Positions 32,200 to 42,900 are shown, counted from the stretch's first letter. The stretch is 64,000 bases of DNA from Prosthecobacter sp. (GCF_020439865.1 NZ_JAGRPF010000149.1:1-64000); one strand, 5' to 3'. Notes: a model not told the origin generated them from the letters alone. Numbers and translations are program-made.

Positions 32200-33561
32200 G
32201 TGAGCAAATCCAACAGAACCACCAAAAAGGCGGCCCCGGGAAAGGCCAAGCCAGCTGCACGGAAACCAGGCAAAGCTGCCCCCTCCAAAAAGCCCGCTTC
32301 CAAGCCGGCACCGGCCAAAAAAGCTGCCAAAGCCAAGTCCGCTCCAGTCAAAAAGCCCCTGACGAAGAAGAAGCCCGCAGCCGCCAAGAAACCGGCCCCG
32401 AAGAAGCCGGTCAAAAAAGTTTCGCCGCCCAAGCCCGCGGCCAAGAAGAAAGCCCCTGCCGCCAAACCAGCGCCGAAGAAGCCTGTGGTGAGGGCTGCCG
32501 TTTCCAAAGCAAAAGCGCCCGCACCCAAAGCTGCGGTGGCCAAGCCGGCCCCGAAAGCTGCCAAACCGGCCTTCGCCAAGCCAGCTGCGAAGCCCGCTCC
32601 AGCGGTCCAGAAAGCCCCCAAGCCTGCCGCAGCCCCGGCACCCGCCCCGGCCGCAGCCGCGGTTTCGGCGGAGCCCGTCAAAAAGGGACCTTCGCAGCCC
32701 CTGCCCGCCCCCGGCCCGACCAAGTCCGGCGCCCTGTTCTATGACTCCCACATGCACACACCTTTGTGCAAGCATGCCTGGGGAGAACCGGAGGAGTATG
32801 CCCAGCAGGCGGTGAAAGCCGGTCTCAAAGGCATCATCTTCACCTGCCACTGCCCGATGCCCAACGGCTTCTGGCCCACGGTGCGCATGGCTGAGAGCGA
32901 ATTCGACACCTACGTCGCCATGGTCCAGCGCGCGGCCGACGCCTTCAAGGGCAAGCTCGACATCCGCCTCGGCATTGAGAGCGAATACTTCCCCGGCTGC
33001 GAAGAATACATCACAGGCCTCCACCAGCGCGCCAACTTCCACTACGTGCTCGGTGCGGTGCACTGGCAGGCCAAGGAGTACCTCAACAAGTTCGAAACCG
33101 GAACGATCGAGAATTTCCGCCGCACCTACTTCGAACACCTCGCCAAATCTGCCGAGTCCGGTCTCTATGACTGCCTCGCGCACCCCGATCTGGTGAAAAA
33201 CTACCATCCGGACTCCTGGTGCTTCGCGATCGTCAAAAACACCGTCTCCACCGCCCTCGACCGCATCGCGGCCACAGGCGTCGCCATGGAACTGAACACC
33301 TCGGGGCTTAACAAGAGCTACTCGGAGATGAATCCCGGCCTCGAGATGCTGCGCATGATGGCCGAGCGCAAGATTCCTGTCGTCATCGGCTCTGATTCGC
33401 ACCGCCCGGTGCGTGTCGGCGAGCACTTCGTCACCGCCCTGAATCATCTCACTGAAGCAGGCTACGAAAAAGTCAGCTACTTCCTCAACCGCCAGCGCAT
33501 CGATCTCAAGATCTCCGATGTCCTCGCCAGCTTGAAGAAGGCCGCCGACCACAACGCCTGA
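32200..33561 (+). CDS. PHP-domain phosphatase (histidinol-phosphatase-like) with a histone-H1-like tail
   Basis: The 453-residue protein starts with a Lys/Ala/Pro-rich tail (about residues 1-175, for example KKPAAAKKPAPKKPVKK) followed by a PHP domain. The metal-binding residues are in DSHMHTPLCKHAWG (His184, His186), YDCLAHPDLVKNY and IGSDSHRP. PHP phosphatases of this type hydrolyse histidinol phosphate or related phosphoesters. The start is the GTG at 32200, with AGGAG 7 bases upstream overlapping the stop of the previous gene. The tail resembles bacterial histone-H1-like proteins and is not needed for the enzyme. Whether it binds DNA, RNA or other anionic material is unknown. Confidence 0.85.
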   Translation: MSKSNRTTKKAAPGKAKPAARKPGKAAPSKKPASKPAPAKKAAKAKSAPVKKPLTKKKPAAAKKPAPKKPVKKVSPPKPAAKKKAPAAKPAPKKPVVRAAVSKAKAPAPKAAVAKPAPKAAKPAFAKPAAKPAPAVQKAPKPAAAPAPAPAAAAVSAEPVKKGPSQPLPAPGPTKSGALFYDSHMHTPLCKHAWGEPEEYAQQAVKAGLKGIIFTCHCPMPNGFWPTVRMAESEFDTYVAMVQRAADAFKGKLDIRLGIESEYFPGCEEYITGLHQRANFHYVLGAVHWQAKEYLNKFETGTIENFRRTYFEHLAKSAESGLYDCLAHPDLVKNYHPDSWCFAIVKNTVSTALDRIAATGVAMELNTSGLNKSYSEMNPGLEMLRMMAERKIPVVIGSDSHRPVRVGEHFVTALNHLTEAGYEKVSYFLNRQRIDLKISDVLASLKKAADHNA

Positions 33562-33571
33562 TTTCGTTCCC

Positions 33572-34048
33572 ATGGTTCGCACCGGCATTGGTTACGACGT
33601 TCACCCCTTTGAAGAAGGCCGCCCGCTGGTGCTCGGCGGAGTCACCATCCCGCATTCCAAAGGACTCAAAGGCCACTCGGACGCGGATGTGCTGAGCCAT
33701 GCCATCGCGGATGCCGTGCTTGGAGCTCTCGGCGAACCCGACATCGGTCACTGGTTCCCTCCTTCCGACCCCACCATCGAAGGCATCTGCAGCCTGAAGA
33801 TCCTCGAAAAGTGTGCCCAGATCGCCGCAGACAAAGGCATGCTCATTGAAAACGTCGATTCCTCGCTGATCGCCGAAGCACCGCGTGTCAAACCTCACGC
33901 CGCGGCGATGAAGAGGAATATCGCCGCCGCGCTCGGCATCGAGCCCGATCAGGTTGGTGTCAAAGCCACCACCAACGAACGCCTCGGTTTCGTCGGTCGT
34001 GAGGAAGGCATCGCCGCCATGGCCGTCGCCTGCGTGAGCAGAAAGTGA
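33572..34048 (+). CDS. ispF: 2-C-methyl-D-erythritol 2,4-cyclodiphosphate synthase
   Basis: IspF forms the cyclic diphosphate in the MEP pathway to isoprenoids. The 158 residues begin MVRTGIGYDVHPF with metal ligands Asp9 and His11. GLKGHSDADVLSHAIADA carries the third ligand, His43. DIGHWFPPSDP and the end VGVKATTNERLGFVGREEGI are diagnostic. It follows the PHP gene by 10 bases. No ispD is adjacent or fused. The protein acts as a cytoplasmic homotrimer. Confidence 0.96.
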   Translation: MVRTGIGYDVHPFEEGRPLVLGGVTIPHSKGLKGHSDADVLSHAIADAVLGALGEPDIGHWFPPSDPTIEGICSLKILEKCAQIAADKGMLIENVDSSLIAEAPRVKPHAAAMKRNIAAALGIEPDQVGVKATTNERLGFVGREEGIAAMAVACVSRK

Positions 34049-34135
34049 GTTGGAGAAAGAACTTCTCCTTTCACCTCGTGTTCAGCACGCTTTTCTGCGC
34101 TCCCGCTCCTTCACGTTCCCTCCAAGACCCACGTC

Positions 34136-35137
<1,002 letters not shown>

Positions 35138-35209
35138 GTCACCGTCAAAAGATCAGCGCCCAAGCAGTTCAGGTGGTCGCCGGTCTTTCCCTGAATCTCA
35201 CTTTCTCCC

Positions 35210-36103
35210 GTGGCCACGCTCTCCGACATCCTTCACGCCGAAGACATCACCAGCCTGCAGCATCTGCAGCTCTTCGCGCGCACCGTGGTCGAGGGATTCA
35301 CCACAGGCCATCACGCCTCACCGCACAAAGGCTTCAGCGTCGAGTTCCGCCAGCACCGGCCCTATGTGCAGGGTGACGAAATCCGGCGCCTCGACTGGAA
35401 GGTCTTCGGCCGCAGCGACCGCTTTTACATCCGCGAATACGACGAGGAGACGAATCTGCGCGCCACCATCGTTCTCGATGCCAGCGGCAGCATGAACTAC
35501 CGCGGCCAGAAAGGCGTTCTGAAGTTCGACTACGCGCGCAAGCTCGCCGCATCGCTCGCCTACTTGCTCATGAGCCAGCAGGACGCCGTCGGCCTCGTCA
35601 CCTTTGACTCCAAGGTGCGCGACATCATTCCCTGCCGCACCAAGATCACGCACCTGCATCTCCTGCTGGAAGCGATGGTCAAAATCACGCCCGGCAAGGA
35701 CACTAGCCTCGCACCCGTCATCGAATCTCTCGCCCAGCGCCTCAAGCGCCGAGGTCTCGTGATCCTGATCAGCGATTTCTTCGACGATCCCGCTGCCCTC
35801 CTGCAGTCGATCGGCGTGTTGCGCAAAAAAGGCCATGAAGTCATCGCCCTCCAGCTCTGGGATCGCGATGAAATCGATTTCCCCTTCGGCAACTGGGCGC
35901 GCTTTGAAAACCTCGAAGACGACGACGACTTTCTCCTCCTCGATCCCGCCACGATCCGGCAGCGCTATATCGAGGTTCAGAAGAACTTTGCCGAGCAGCT
36001 CAAGGAAGGCTTCCGCAAACATCAGGTCGACTACCTGAGCCTGCCCACCGACGAATCTCACTCTGCGGCCCTTCGCAGCTATCTGGCTTTGAGAATGCGA
36101 TGA
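35210..36103 (+). CDS. DUF58 protein (cluster A)
   Basis: The 297-residue soluble protein has the DUF58 signature VQGDEIRRLDWKVFGRSDRF and a vWA-like half starting TIVLDASGSMNYRG (MIDAS D-x-S-x-S). The start is GTG at 35210, because DUF58 homology begins with the following codons. Its stop overlaps the next ATG (ATGA). DUF58 proteins work with MoxR in envelope or stress functions. Unlike the cluster B homologue it has no membrane helices. Confidence 0.9.
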   Translation: MATLSDILHAEDITSLQHLQLFARTVVEGFTTGHHASPHKGFSVEFRQHRPYVQGDEIRRLDWKVFGRSDRFYIREYDEETNLRATIVLDASGSMNYRGQKGVLKFDYARKLAASLAYLLMSQQDAVGLVTFDSKVRDIIPCRTKITHLHLLLEAMVKITPGKDTSLAPVIESLAQRLKRRGLVILISDFFDDPAALLQSIGVLRKKGHEVIALQLWDRDEIDFPFGNWARFENLEDDDDFLLLDPATIRQRYIEVQKNFAEQLKEGFRKHQVDYLSLPTDESHSAALRSYLALRMR

Positions 36104-38256
36104 GTTTCCTCAATGCCATCCTCCTCGCAGGCGCAGCGGCTTTTTTGATTCCGCTGATCATCCACTTGTTGAACAAGCGGAAGGTCGTCACCGTGCGCTG
36201 GGGAGCGATGCATCTGCTTCACGAGGTGATCCGTCAGCGGAAGCGCAAGATGAAGATCGAGCAGCTCCTGCTACTGCTCACACGCATCGCCATTCCCATC
36301 GTGCTGGCCCTCTGTCTTGCACGTCCGGTGCTCACGGCGCTACGCTCGCTCGGACTCGGCAGTTCATCGCTCGTCGTCATGCTGGACGATTCGTTTTCCA
36401 TGCGAGCTCCGGCTGCACAAACGTCGCTTCCCGGCGGCACCGTCATGGAACAGGCGCGGCAGGACATGCAAACGATGCTCGGTGATCTGCCGAACGGTTC
36501 CAGTGCGCAGGTCATTCTCTCAGGCGGTTCTCCACGCAAGCTGCTCGATCAGGCAACGACCGCGCTCGACCTCGTGCCAAAGCAGCTCAGCGAGGTGCCT
36601 TCGATGTCCGGACCTCTGTCGGCAAATGACGCCTTTCAGGCCGCGACGTCGGCACTGAAGGACGCTCCGAATGCTGCGCGCGAAGTCGTCATCGTTTCCG
36701 ACTTCCAGGAAGCCGACTGGAAGTCCATCGCCGATGGTGCCGCGCTGCCTGGGCTCGACACACTTTCCAAACAGGAACCCAAACCGCAGATCACCTTCTT
36801 CCGCGTCGGCAGCGACCTCGCGGAGAACCTCAGCATTGCCAGCGCCGACATCTCCGCGCTTGTCGCCGCCGAATCGCAGCCCATCGGCCTGCGGGTGCGC
36901 ATCAAGAATCATGGCAAACGCCCCTGGCAGGATGTCGCCGTGCATCTCGAAGCCGACGGCGCACGCCTGCGCACCGCGCGCGTCTCTCTCGCTCCCGAAG
37001 GCGAGGCCGTTCTCTCCTTCACGCATGCCTTCGACAAGGTGGGCGATCATTCCCTCTCCGTTCGTCTCGAAGGCGACAGCTTCACGGACGACAACGCCTT
37101 CCACTCCATCGTGCAGGTGCGCAATCAGCTCAACGTTTTGCTCATCGACGGCAATCCCGGCAAAGAACCGCTCAGTGGGGCGACCGACTTCCTCGAGATC
37201 GCCCTCACGCCGCACACTTCCGCAGCCGCCACGCTCAAAGACCTCATCCGCACCAAGAAAATCGACCTTCGCAAAATGCGCGACGACGATCTCCGCCAAC
37301 AGGAGGTTATCATCATGGCCGATGTGCAGCGACTGCAAGGGCGCGCGATAAGTGACATCGACCGCTTCGTCAAAGACGGCGGCGGCTTGCTCGTCTTCTC
37401 GGGCCCCGAATGCGATCTCGATTGGTACAACCGCGAATTCTACCGCAAAGGCGAAGGCCCCTACCCTTCCCTCATCAAAGGCCAGGCGCGCGCCGATTCT
37501 GATTCGCTTCCCGCCCGCATCCTCATGCAGCGCTTCACGCATCCTGCGGCGCTTTACTTCAATGACGCGCGTGGCGGCCGCCTGCAGGACGCCGAATTCC
37601 GCCATTGGTTTGAGTTCACGCCGCAGGGAGATCAAACCCAGCGCATCTTCAACCTCGACCGCAACGTGCCTCTGATGGTCGAGAAGAAGCACGGCCGCGG
37701 ACGCGTCATCGCCGTCGCCACCACGGCTAATGCCGAGTGGAGCAATCTTCCGCTGCAGCCCTTTTTCGTGCCGCTCATGCAGCGGCTCACCACCTACCTC
37801 GCGACCGAAGGCAGCGCACCCGCATGGCAGATTGTCGGTTCCAACATCCGCCTGCCTCTCGAACCGGCGGAACTGGGCGCTGAATTCACGCTGCGCGATC
37901 CCACCGGCCAGACGCAAACGCTCAAGTCCGCCAAGGAGGGTGATGCCGTCTTCGTGCAAAGTCCTCCCATCACCCAGCCCGGCATCTTCCAACTGCAAAA
38001 GACCGGCACGGAAAAGACCATGCTTCTGGCCTTCAACGTCGATGGTTCCGAATCCGATCTCAAAGCCCTGCCTGTCGCCGACATTCAGAAGATCGCCCAG
38101 CGTCACGACGCCGCCTTCGCCGACACCCTTCCCGCCTATCAGGCCCTCGACCGCACCCGCCGCCACGGCAGCGAACTCTGGCAGCCGCTCCTGATCGCCC
38201 TGCTCGGTCTCCTCTTCTTCGAAGTCCTCCTTCAACAACGCATCGCCAAAGGCTGA
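36100..38256 (+). CDS. BatA-like VWA membrane protein
   Basis: The 718-residue protein has the BatA N-terminal membrane domain (FLNAILLAGAAAFLIPLII; second helix about 55-75), then a vWA domain with an intact MIDAS (MLDDSFSMRAP, Asp96, Ser98, Ser100). A long beta-rich region follows and a final membrane helix (about 695-714) with a short cytoplasmic tail. BatA-type proteins, with MoxR and DUF58, form the aerotolerance (Bat) system of Bacteroides and Leptospira. It is translationally coupled to the DUF58 gene. Confidence 0.88.
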   Translation: MSFLNAILLAGAAAFLIPLIIHLLNKRKVVTVRWGAMHLLHEVIRQRKRKMKIEQLLLLLTRIAIPIVLALCLARPVLTALRSLGLGSSSLVVMLDDSFSMRAPAAQTSLPGGTVMEQARQDMQTMLGDLPNGSSAQVILSGGSPRKLLDQATTALDLVPKQLSEVPSMSGPLSANDAFQAATSALKDAPNAAREVVIVSDFQEADWKSIADGAALPGLDTLSKQEPKPQITFFRVGSDLAENLSIASADISALVAAESQPIGLRVRIKNHGKRPWQDVAVHLEADGARLRTARVSLAPEGEAVLSFTHAFDKVGDHSLSVRLEGDSFTDDNAFHSIVQVRNQLNVLLIDGNPGKEPLSGATDFLEIALTPHTSAAATLKDLIRTKKIDLRKMRDDDLRQQEVIIMADVQRLQGRAISDIDRFVKDGGGLLVFSGPECDLDWYNREFYRKGEGPYPSLIKGQARADSDSLPARILMQRFTHPAALYFNDARGGRLQDAEFRHWFEFTPQGDQTQRIFNLDRNVPLMVEKKHGRGRVIAVATTANAEWSNLPLQPFFVPLMQRLTTYLATEGSAPAWQIVGSNIRLPLEPAELGAEFTLRDPTGQTQTLKSAKEGDAVFVQSPPITQPGIFQLQKTGTEKTMLLAFNVDGSESDLKALPVADIQKIAQRHDAAFADTLPAYQALDRTRRHGSELWQPLLIALLGLLFFEVLLQQRIAKG

Positions 38257-38269
38257 GTCCGTTTTCTTC

Positions 38270-40564
38270 ATGTCCCCCCAAACCGAAACCACCCTGCGCT
38301 TCACCGGCGGCTATCCGCCGCTCCCGGTGATCCTGCTTGCGTTCGGTCTCGCGGGACTCATGGCGTGGCTGTATCGGCGTGAGCTGAAGTTTGTCACGAG
38401 TCGATTCGCCCAGGTTCCGGCCCTTTTGCGTTCGCTGGCCGTTTTCATTCTCGTAATCGCGCTCGCCGGTCCGGTCCTGCGTCACGTCACCACGTTGCGC
38501 CAGCTTGGCCGCGTCGTCATCGCGGTGGACAGCTCGGCGAGCATGCAGCTCACGGACGAAACCGCAGACAAGTCTGCGGGCGCTTCGAAGTCACGCTTTC
38601 ATCGCGCCGAAGATCTCCTGCTCAAAGGAGCCACGCCGCTGCTCAAAAAACTCGCCGAAACTCAGGACGTCGAACTCGTCGCCCTGCGCGGCATGAACAC
38701 ACAGCGGCTCTGGTGGTATCGACAGGGCGGCAAAGACACCTCGGGCGAAATGCCCGCGAGCTTTGAACTGCCCGCCACGTCGCCGATCACCAATCTCGAT
38801 CAGACGCTTCGCGCCGCGCTTGGGCCTGTCACGCCCGGCACAGCGCTCGTTGTGCTCTCCGACGGCCAGCACAACTCGACCGGCTCCCCCGAAGAGTTTA
38901 GCACCGCGCTCAAAACCAGCGGCACTTCCATTTTCACCATCGGCTTCGGCACAGAGATTCCGCCGCCGGATCTCGCGCTGCTCGGCGTCTCCGCTCCGGA
39001 GTCCGTTTTCTCAAAGGAGAACTTCCAGGGCCGCATCACCGTCAACGACAGCATGCCCGACGGCGTTCCCGCCAGCGTACGCATCGAAAGCCAGGGCAAG
39101 GTGCTGTGGAAAAAAGACTTCGTCACCGATGGCAAAGGCGAAAAGGGTTTCGACTTCATCTTCCCGGTCACCGAACTGCCGCCGCCCGCGCCGGGCCAGA
39201 GGGACAAGACGTTGCGCAGCGTGAAAATCCAGATCTCCGCCAGTGGTGATCGTGCCTCGCTTGAAAAGACACGCTCCAACAACGTCCGCGAACTCGCTAT
39301 TCACCTTCTCGACAAGAAGCGCAAGGTGCTCATCCTCGACGGCCGTCCGCGCTGGGAAACGCGCTACATTCACAATCACTTCGACCGCGATGATCGCTGG
39401 CAGGCCACACTCATCTTCGATGACATGGCCGACAACGCCGCCAACGGCAGTCTGCAAAAGAGCTTCCCCAAAACACGCGACGACCTGCTCAGCTACGATC
39501 TCATCATCCTCGGCGATGCCGCCTTGAGCCGCTTCAAAGCCGAGAGCCTCGACTGGATCGTCGAGTTCGTCGAAAAGCGCGGCGGCGGTCTCATCCTGAT
39601 CGATGGACAGCGCGGCAAATTGCACGAATGGGCGAACGGCCGCACCGCGCCGCTCATCCCCGTACGCTTCATCGGATCTGGCGGCAAGCCTCAAGCCTCG
39701 AGCATCCAGCTCACCACCGACGGCCAGCGCTTTGACGCTCTGCGGCTGAGCGACAGCCCCAGCGCCAACGCCGCGCTCTGGCCCACGCTGCCAAAGGTGA
39801 ACTGGCATTCGAATGTCGAACCTCTGCCCGCCGCCGTCACGCTCGCCACCGCGCAGCAGCCCGTCCTCGTATTCCGCCAGGTCGGCGCCGGTGCCGTGCT
39901 CTACCTCGGCACCGATGAACTCTGGCGCTGGCGCTTTCAGGTCGCGGATTTGTATCATCAGCGTTTGTGGATGCAGCTCGGCGCCTGGATCGCCGCGCCG
40001 CCGTTTCAGATCGATCAGAAGAAGCTCTCCGTCGGCACCGACCGTCTGCGTTACGCGCCCGGCGAAGCCTCCGAGATCCGCGTGCGCGTCCGCAATGACA
40101 AGGGCGACATCATCACCGACGCGCAGCCACGTGCCTACCTGCTTCATGACGGCAACGATGTCGCCACGCTGCAGCTTGAGGCCGATCCCACGCATGTCGG
40201 CGTCTATCGTGCGCTCACTCCGCCGCTCAAAGCCGGCACCTACGAGATCACTGTCGCCGAAGGTCCCAGCGCTCCGCGCAGCGACGCACGCCTCTCGCTG
40301 CACGTCTCCGACACCGGCAATCCCGAGTGGGCAATGCTCACGATGAACCGCACGCTGCTCGAAGCCATGGCCGTCAACAGCGGCGGACGTTTCCTGCGCG
40401 AAGAACAGGCTGCCACCGATCTGCCGAACCTTCTGCAAACACTCGACCGCAAGCAGGTCATCACGCAGGAGACCATCCTGTGGAGCAGCTGGTGGTGGTT
40501 CGGCGCGGCGATCCTGCTGCTCACCGTCGAGTGGCTCATGCGCAAGCGTTTGAAACTCGTCTGA
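38270..40564 (+). CDS. VWA membrane protein with glutamine-amidotransferase-like domain
   Basis: The 764-residue protein has two N-terminal helices (about 18-35 and 52-70) and a vWA domain with MIDAS VAVDSSASMQL (Asp87, Ser89, Ser91). An Ig-like region follows (GRITVNDSMPDG). A class I glutamine-amidotransferase-like fold follows (VLILDGRPRWETRYI, EKRGGGLILIDGQRG), then a C-terminal beta domain and a last helix. The amidotransferase cysteine is not evident, so that domain is probably structural. It follows the BatA-like gene by 13 bases and precedes the DUF167 gene by 2 bases. Confidence 0.85.
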   Translation: MSPQTETTLRFTGGYPPLPVILLAFGLAGLMAWLYRRELKFVTSRFAQVPALLRSLAVFILVIALAGPVLRHVTTLRQLGRVVIAVDSSASMQLTDETADKSAGASKSRFHRAEDLLLKGATPLLKKLAETQDVELVALRGMNTQRLWWYRQGGKDTSGEMPASFELPATSPITNLDQTLRAALGPVTPGTALVVLSDGQHNSTGSPEEFSTALKTSGTSIFTIGFGTEIPPPDLALLGVSAPESVFSKENFQGRITVNDSMPDGVPASVRIESQGKVLWKKDFVTDGKGEKGFDFIFPVTELPPPAPGQRDKTLRSVKIQISASGDRASLEKTRSNNVRELAIHLLDKKRKVLILDGRPRWETRYIHNHFDRDDRWQATLIFDDMADNAANGSLQKSFPKTRDDLLSYDLIILGDAALSRFKAESLDWIVEFVEKRGGGLILIDGQRGKLHEWANGRTAPLIPVRFIGSGGKPQASSIQLTTDGQRFDALRLSDSPSANAALWPTLPKVNWHSNVEPLPAAVTLATAQQPVLVFRQVGAGAVLYLGTDELWRWRFQVADLYHQRLWMQLGAWIAAPPFQIDQKKLSVGTDRLRYAPGEASEIRVRVRNDKGDIITDAQPRAYLLHDGNDVATLQLEADPTHVGVYRALTPPLKAGTYEITVAEGPSAPRSDARLSLHVSDTGNPEWAMLTMNRTLLEAMAVNSGGRFLREEQAATDLPNLLQTLDRKQVITQETILWSSWWWFGAAILLLTVEWLMRKRLKLV

Positions 40565-40566
40565 TC

Positions 40567-40848
40567 ATGGCCGCCAGCAACGACCGCGCCCAGCTCGCCG
40601 TTCGTGTCACACCGAACGCGAAGAAGTCCGAGTTCGCCGGCTGGACCGCTGATGAAAAAGGCCGCCCCGTTCTTCTCGTGAAACTCGCCGCCCCGCCTGT
40701 CGATGGCAAAGCCAACACGGAGCTGATCAGCTTCCTCGCCAAGTCTCTCGGCTGTCCCAAAGGCCAGATCACCTTGCTGCGCGGCACTTCCAGCCGGCAG
40801 AAGGCGGTGGAGCTTCCCGCTGCGATGATGGAGAGCCTGCCGAAGTGA
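40567..40848 (+). CDS. DUF167 / YggU-family protein
   Basis: The 93-residue protein has the DUF167 core RVTPNAKKSEFAGW, LAAPPVDGKANTELISFLAK and ITLLRGTSSRQKAVEL. The start is the ATG at 40567, 2 bases after the previous stop, so the gene belongs to the MoxR operon. Structures of this family are known but the function is not. The in-frame sequence upstream is antisense-like and rejected. Confidence 0.9.
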   Translation: MAASNDRAQLAVRVTPNAKKSEFAGWTADEKGRPVLLVKLAAPPVDGKANTELISFLAKSLGCPKGQITLLRGTSSRQKAVELPAAMMESLPK

Positions 40849-40857
40849 TTCTATGTT

Positions 40858-40971
40858 GGAGGGCAACGCTCCTGCGTTGCCGAATTCGGCAAGGCAGGAA
40901 CCGAAGCGCAGCGGAGATAGCCAGCCGCAGGCTGCCCGAAGGGATGGCGAAGCCAGGCAACCTTGCCCTCC
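40858..40971. repeat. REP-like palindrome, copy 2 (with inserted central segment)
   Basis: It begins GGAGGGCAACGCTCCTGCGT and ends with CCTTGCCCTCC. The inner part CCTGCGTTGCCGAATT pairs with AATTCGGCAAGGCAGG with one mismatch. About 60 extra bases lie between the inner palindrome and the right end. The family matches copy 1 at 30561-30614. It lies 9 bases after the DUF167 gene and before the convergent LURP-like gene. Confidence 0.75.
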
Positions 40972-40974
40972 TGT

Positions 40975-41568
40975 TTACCCCCTCGCCCGCTCAAGCAGGT
41001 TCATCATGAGGTAGGACAGCATGAGGGCCATCTGCTCGCCTTCGCTAGCCTCGCCGGTGGGCTCCAGTTTGAAGACTCCTTCAAAGAAGGCCGGCTGCTT
41101 CGTCAAACGCATCACGGGACTGTCGGCGCCCACCCGGCTCGCGATGTAGCTCGGATGCAGCATGTAGCCGGAAAACGCCCCGAGGATGGGAATGCCGCTC
41201 ACGATGCCATCCAGCAGCTTGACCCAGGGATTCTCCTCCTGAATCGCAAACGTCGGTGACTGCGCGCCCGGCGCGAAGACATCGTAATGCGCACGCCAGA
41301 GGGACTTCATGCCTCGCCGTCCGACGGCGCCGAGCACCTCGCCCGTGGGCGACTTGAAGGTGTAACGTGCCGACCAGTCGATGATGCGGTCCGCCTCGAT
41401 CGTCGCCACGAGCTGCTGCATCGTGTCATCGGTGAAGACCTCCACCTTCTCACGCAGACGCAGCAGCTTCTGCTTCACGTAACAAATCGTCCTCCCGGTG
41501 GAATCCGTCACATAGATCTGCGGTGCGAGAGCGATCAGCTTGAAGCGAAAAGAGAGCGGATAGTTCAT
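40975..41568 (-). CDS. LURP-one-related / scramblase-like beta-barrel protein
   Basis: The 197-residue protein resembles the Tubby-C-terminal/LURP-one fold: LIALAPQIYVTDSTGRTICY and KQKLLRLREKVEVFTDD with alternating strands, then YTFKSPTGEVLGAVGRRG. These proteins have a membrane-lipid-binding barrel around a central helix, here ALMLSYLMMNLL near the C-terminus. The function in bacteria is unknown. It is the second gene of a possible minus-strand pair with the UPF0261 gene, which ends 22 bases downstream of this gene's ATG on the map. Confidence 0.7.
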   Translation of the reverse strand: MNYPLSFRFKLIALAPQIYVTDSTGRTICYVKQKLLRLREKVEVFTDDTMQQLVATIEADRIIDWSARYTFKSPTGEVLGAVGRRGMKSLWRAHYDVFAPGAQSPTFAIQEENPWVKLLDGIVSGIPILGAFSGYMLHPSYIASRVGADSPVMRLTKQPAFFEGVFKLEPTGEASEGEQMALMLSYLMMNLLERARG

Positions 41569-41590
41569 GAGGCCGCCAAGGTGGCCTCAA

Positions 41591-42799
41591 TCACCGTGCT
41601 GGCAAGCTCTCAAGCAGCGCCTTCGCGCACGCCGTCGCGAACTCGGGCGCGTTGATTTCGCAATCCATGACCACCAGCGGGATGTCCACACGCAGATGAT
41701 GTTTGATCGCGTCAAAGAGCGCGGCGTCGGCCTCGGCGTCGTGAAACGGCTTCCCTTCGGCGCTGATGATGCTGATCGCCTTCCGCGGAATCAGCACGGT
41801 CACGGGTCCACGGTACGCGTTCGCCTTCTCCGCGAGGATGCGGCCGAGTTCGGCGCACTCTTCGGCATTGGTGCGCATGAGCGTGACCTGGGGGTTGTGG
41901 ATGTAGAAGGTGCGGCCTTCGAACTTCGCCGGAACGGTCGCCCGTTCGCCGAAGTTGACCATGTCGAGACAGCCGGGCGTGATGATCGCAGGAATGCCCG
42001 CCTTTGCCGCCGCATCGAGGCGCGTTGGCCCGGCACCGAGGATGCCGCCGACGAGTTCATCGGCCCACTCGGTCGTCGTGACATCGAGAACGCCCGCGAA
42101 CATGCCGCTTTCGATGAGCGACTCCATGATTTTGCCGCCGGTTCCCGTGGCGTGGAAGACGAGCACTTCGTAGCCAGCATCTTCGAGGATCTGCTTCGCC
42201 ATGTTCACGCACTCCGTCGTGTTGCCGAACATCGAGGCGGCGATCAGCGGCTTGTCATCGCCGGCAGGCACCTCTGTTTCCACCATGCCGCAAATCGCAC
42301 CGGCGGCGCGGGCGAGCAGCACACGGGAAATGCGGTTGATGCCGCTGACATCGACGATGCTCGGAAACATCACAATATCCTTCGTGCCGACATACGGGGC
42401 CACATTGCCAGCGGCCAGCGTCGAGACCATCACCTTCGGAAACCCGACCGGCAGCGCACGCATCGCCGCGGAGCCGATCGCCGTGCCGCCACCGCCGCCG
42501 AGCGAGATGACGCCCTGCACCTTGCCGCCTTCGACCAGGGCCGAGAGATACTTCGCCGCCGCGCCCGCCATCGCCGTCACGGCCTCGCCACGGTCTTTGC
42601 GCTCGATGATGCCTGCCAGATCGACATCCCCGGCCGCCGCAACCTCTTCCCGCGTCACATCCGGCTTCACCTGCGGCGCTTCACCGCTGCCGGTGTCGAT
42701 GAGGAGCGTCTGATGGCCGCGGGCGCGGATAATGTCCGCCACGTAGGCGTGTTCGTGACCTTTGGTGTCGAGAGTGCCGAGAACTGCGATGGTTGCCAT
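41591..42799 (-). CDS. Tm-1-like ATP-binding / UPF0261 protein
   Basis: The 402-residue protein begins ATIAVLGTLDTKGHEHAYV, the UPF0261 N-terminus, and carries GVISLGGGGGTAIGSAAMR and VSTLAAGNVAPYVGTKDI, with GNTTECVNMAK and FHATGTGGKIMESL further on. Plant Tm-1 inhibits a viral replicase; bacterial homologues have unclear enzymatic roles in catabolic pathways. The start is the ATG at 42799. A longer open frame upstream is antisense to purL. The gene is divergent from purL by 141 bases. Confidence 0.85.
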   Translation of the reverse strand: MATIAVLGTLDTKGHEHAYVADIIRARGHQTLLIDTGSGEAPQVKPDVTREEVAAAGDVDLAGIIERKDRGEAVTAMAGAAAKYLSALVEGGKVQGVISLGGGGGTAIGSAAMRALPVGFPKVMVSTLAAGNVAPYVGTKDIVMFPSIVDVSGINRISRVLLARAAGAICGMVETEVPAGDDKPLIAASMFGNTTECVNMAKQILEDAGYEVLVFHATGTGGKIMESLIESGMFAGVLDVTTTEWADELVGGILGAGPTRLDAAAKAGIPAIITPGCLDMVNFGERATVPAKFEGRTFYIHNPQVTLMRTNAEECAELGRILAEKANAYRGPVTVLIPRKAISIISAEGKPFHDAEADAALFDAIKHHLRVDIPLVVMDCEINAPEFATACAKALLESLPAR

Positions 42800-42900
42800 G
42801 ACACAGGATAAAAGCGGGCACGGGAAGAACAGCAACCGTTTCACACCAGCGGCTATCCGTCGTCCACCCTCCACCGCCCCATTTTCCTCCCCCTCCGGCG

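Noticed and set aside
41591-42799. UPF0261 gene as part of a catabolic cluster
   Set aside because: The usual neighbour, a TIM-barrel PEP-hydrolase-like gene, is absent, so no pathway is assigned.
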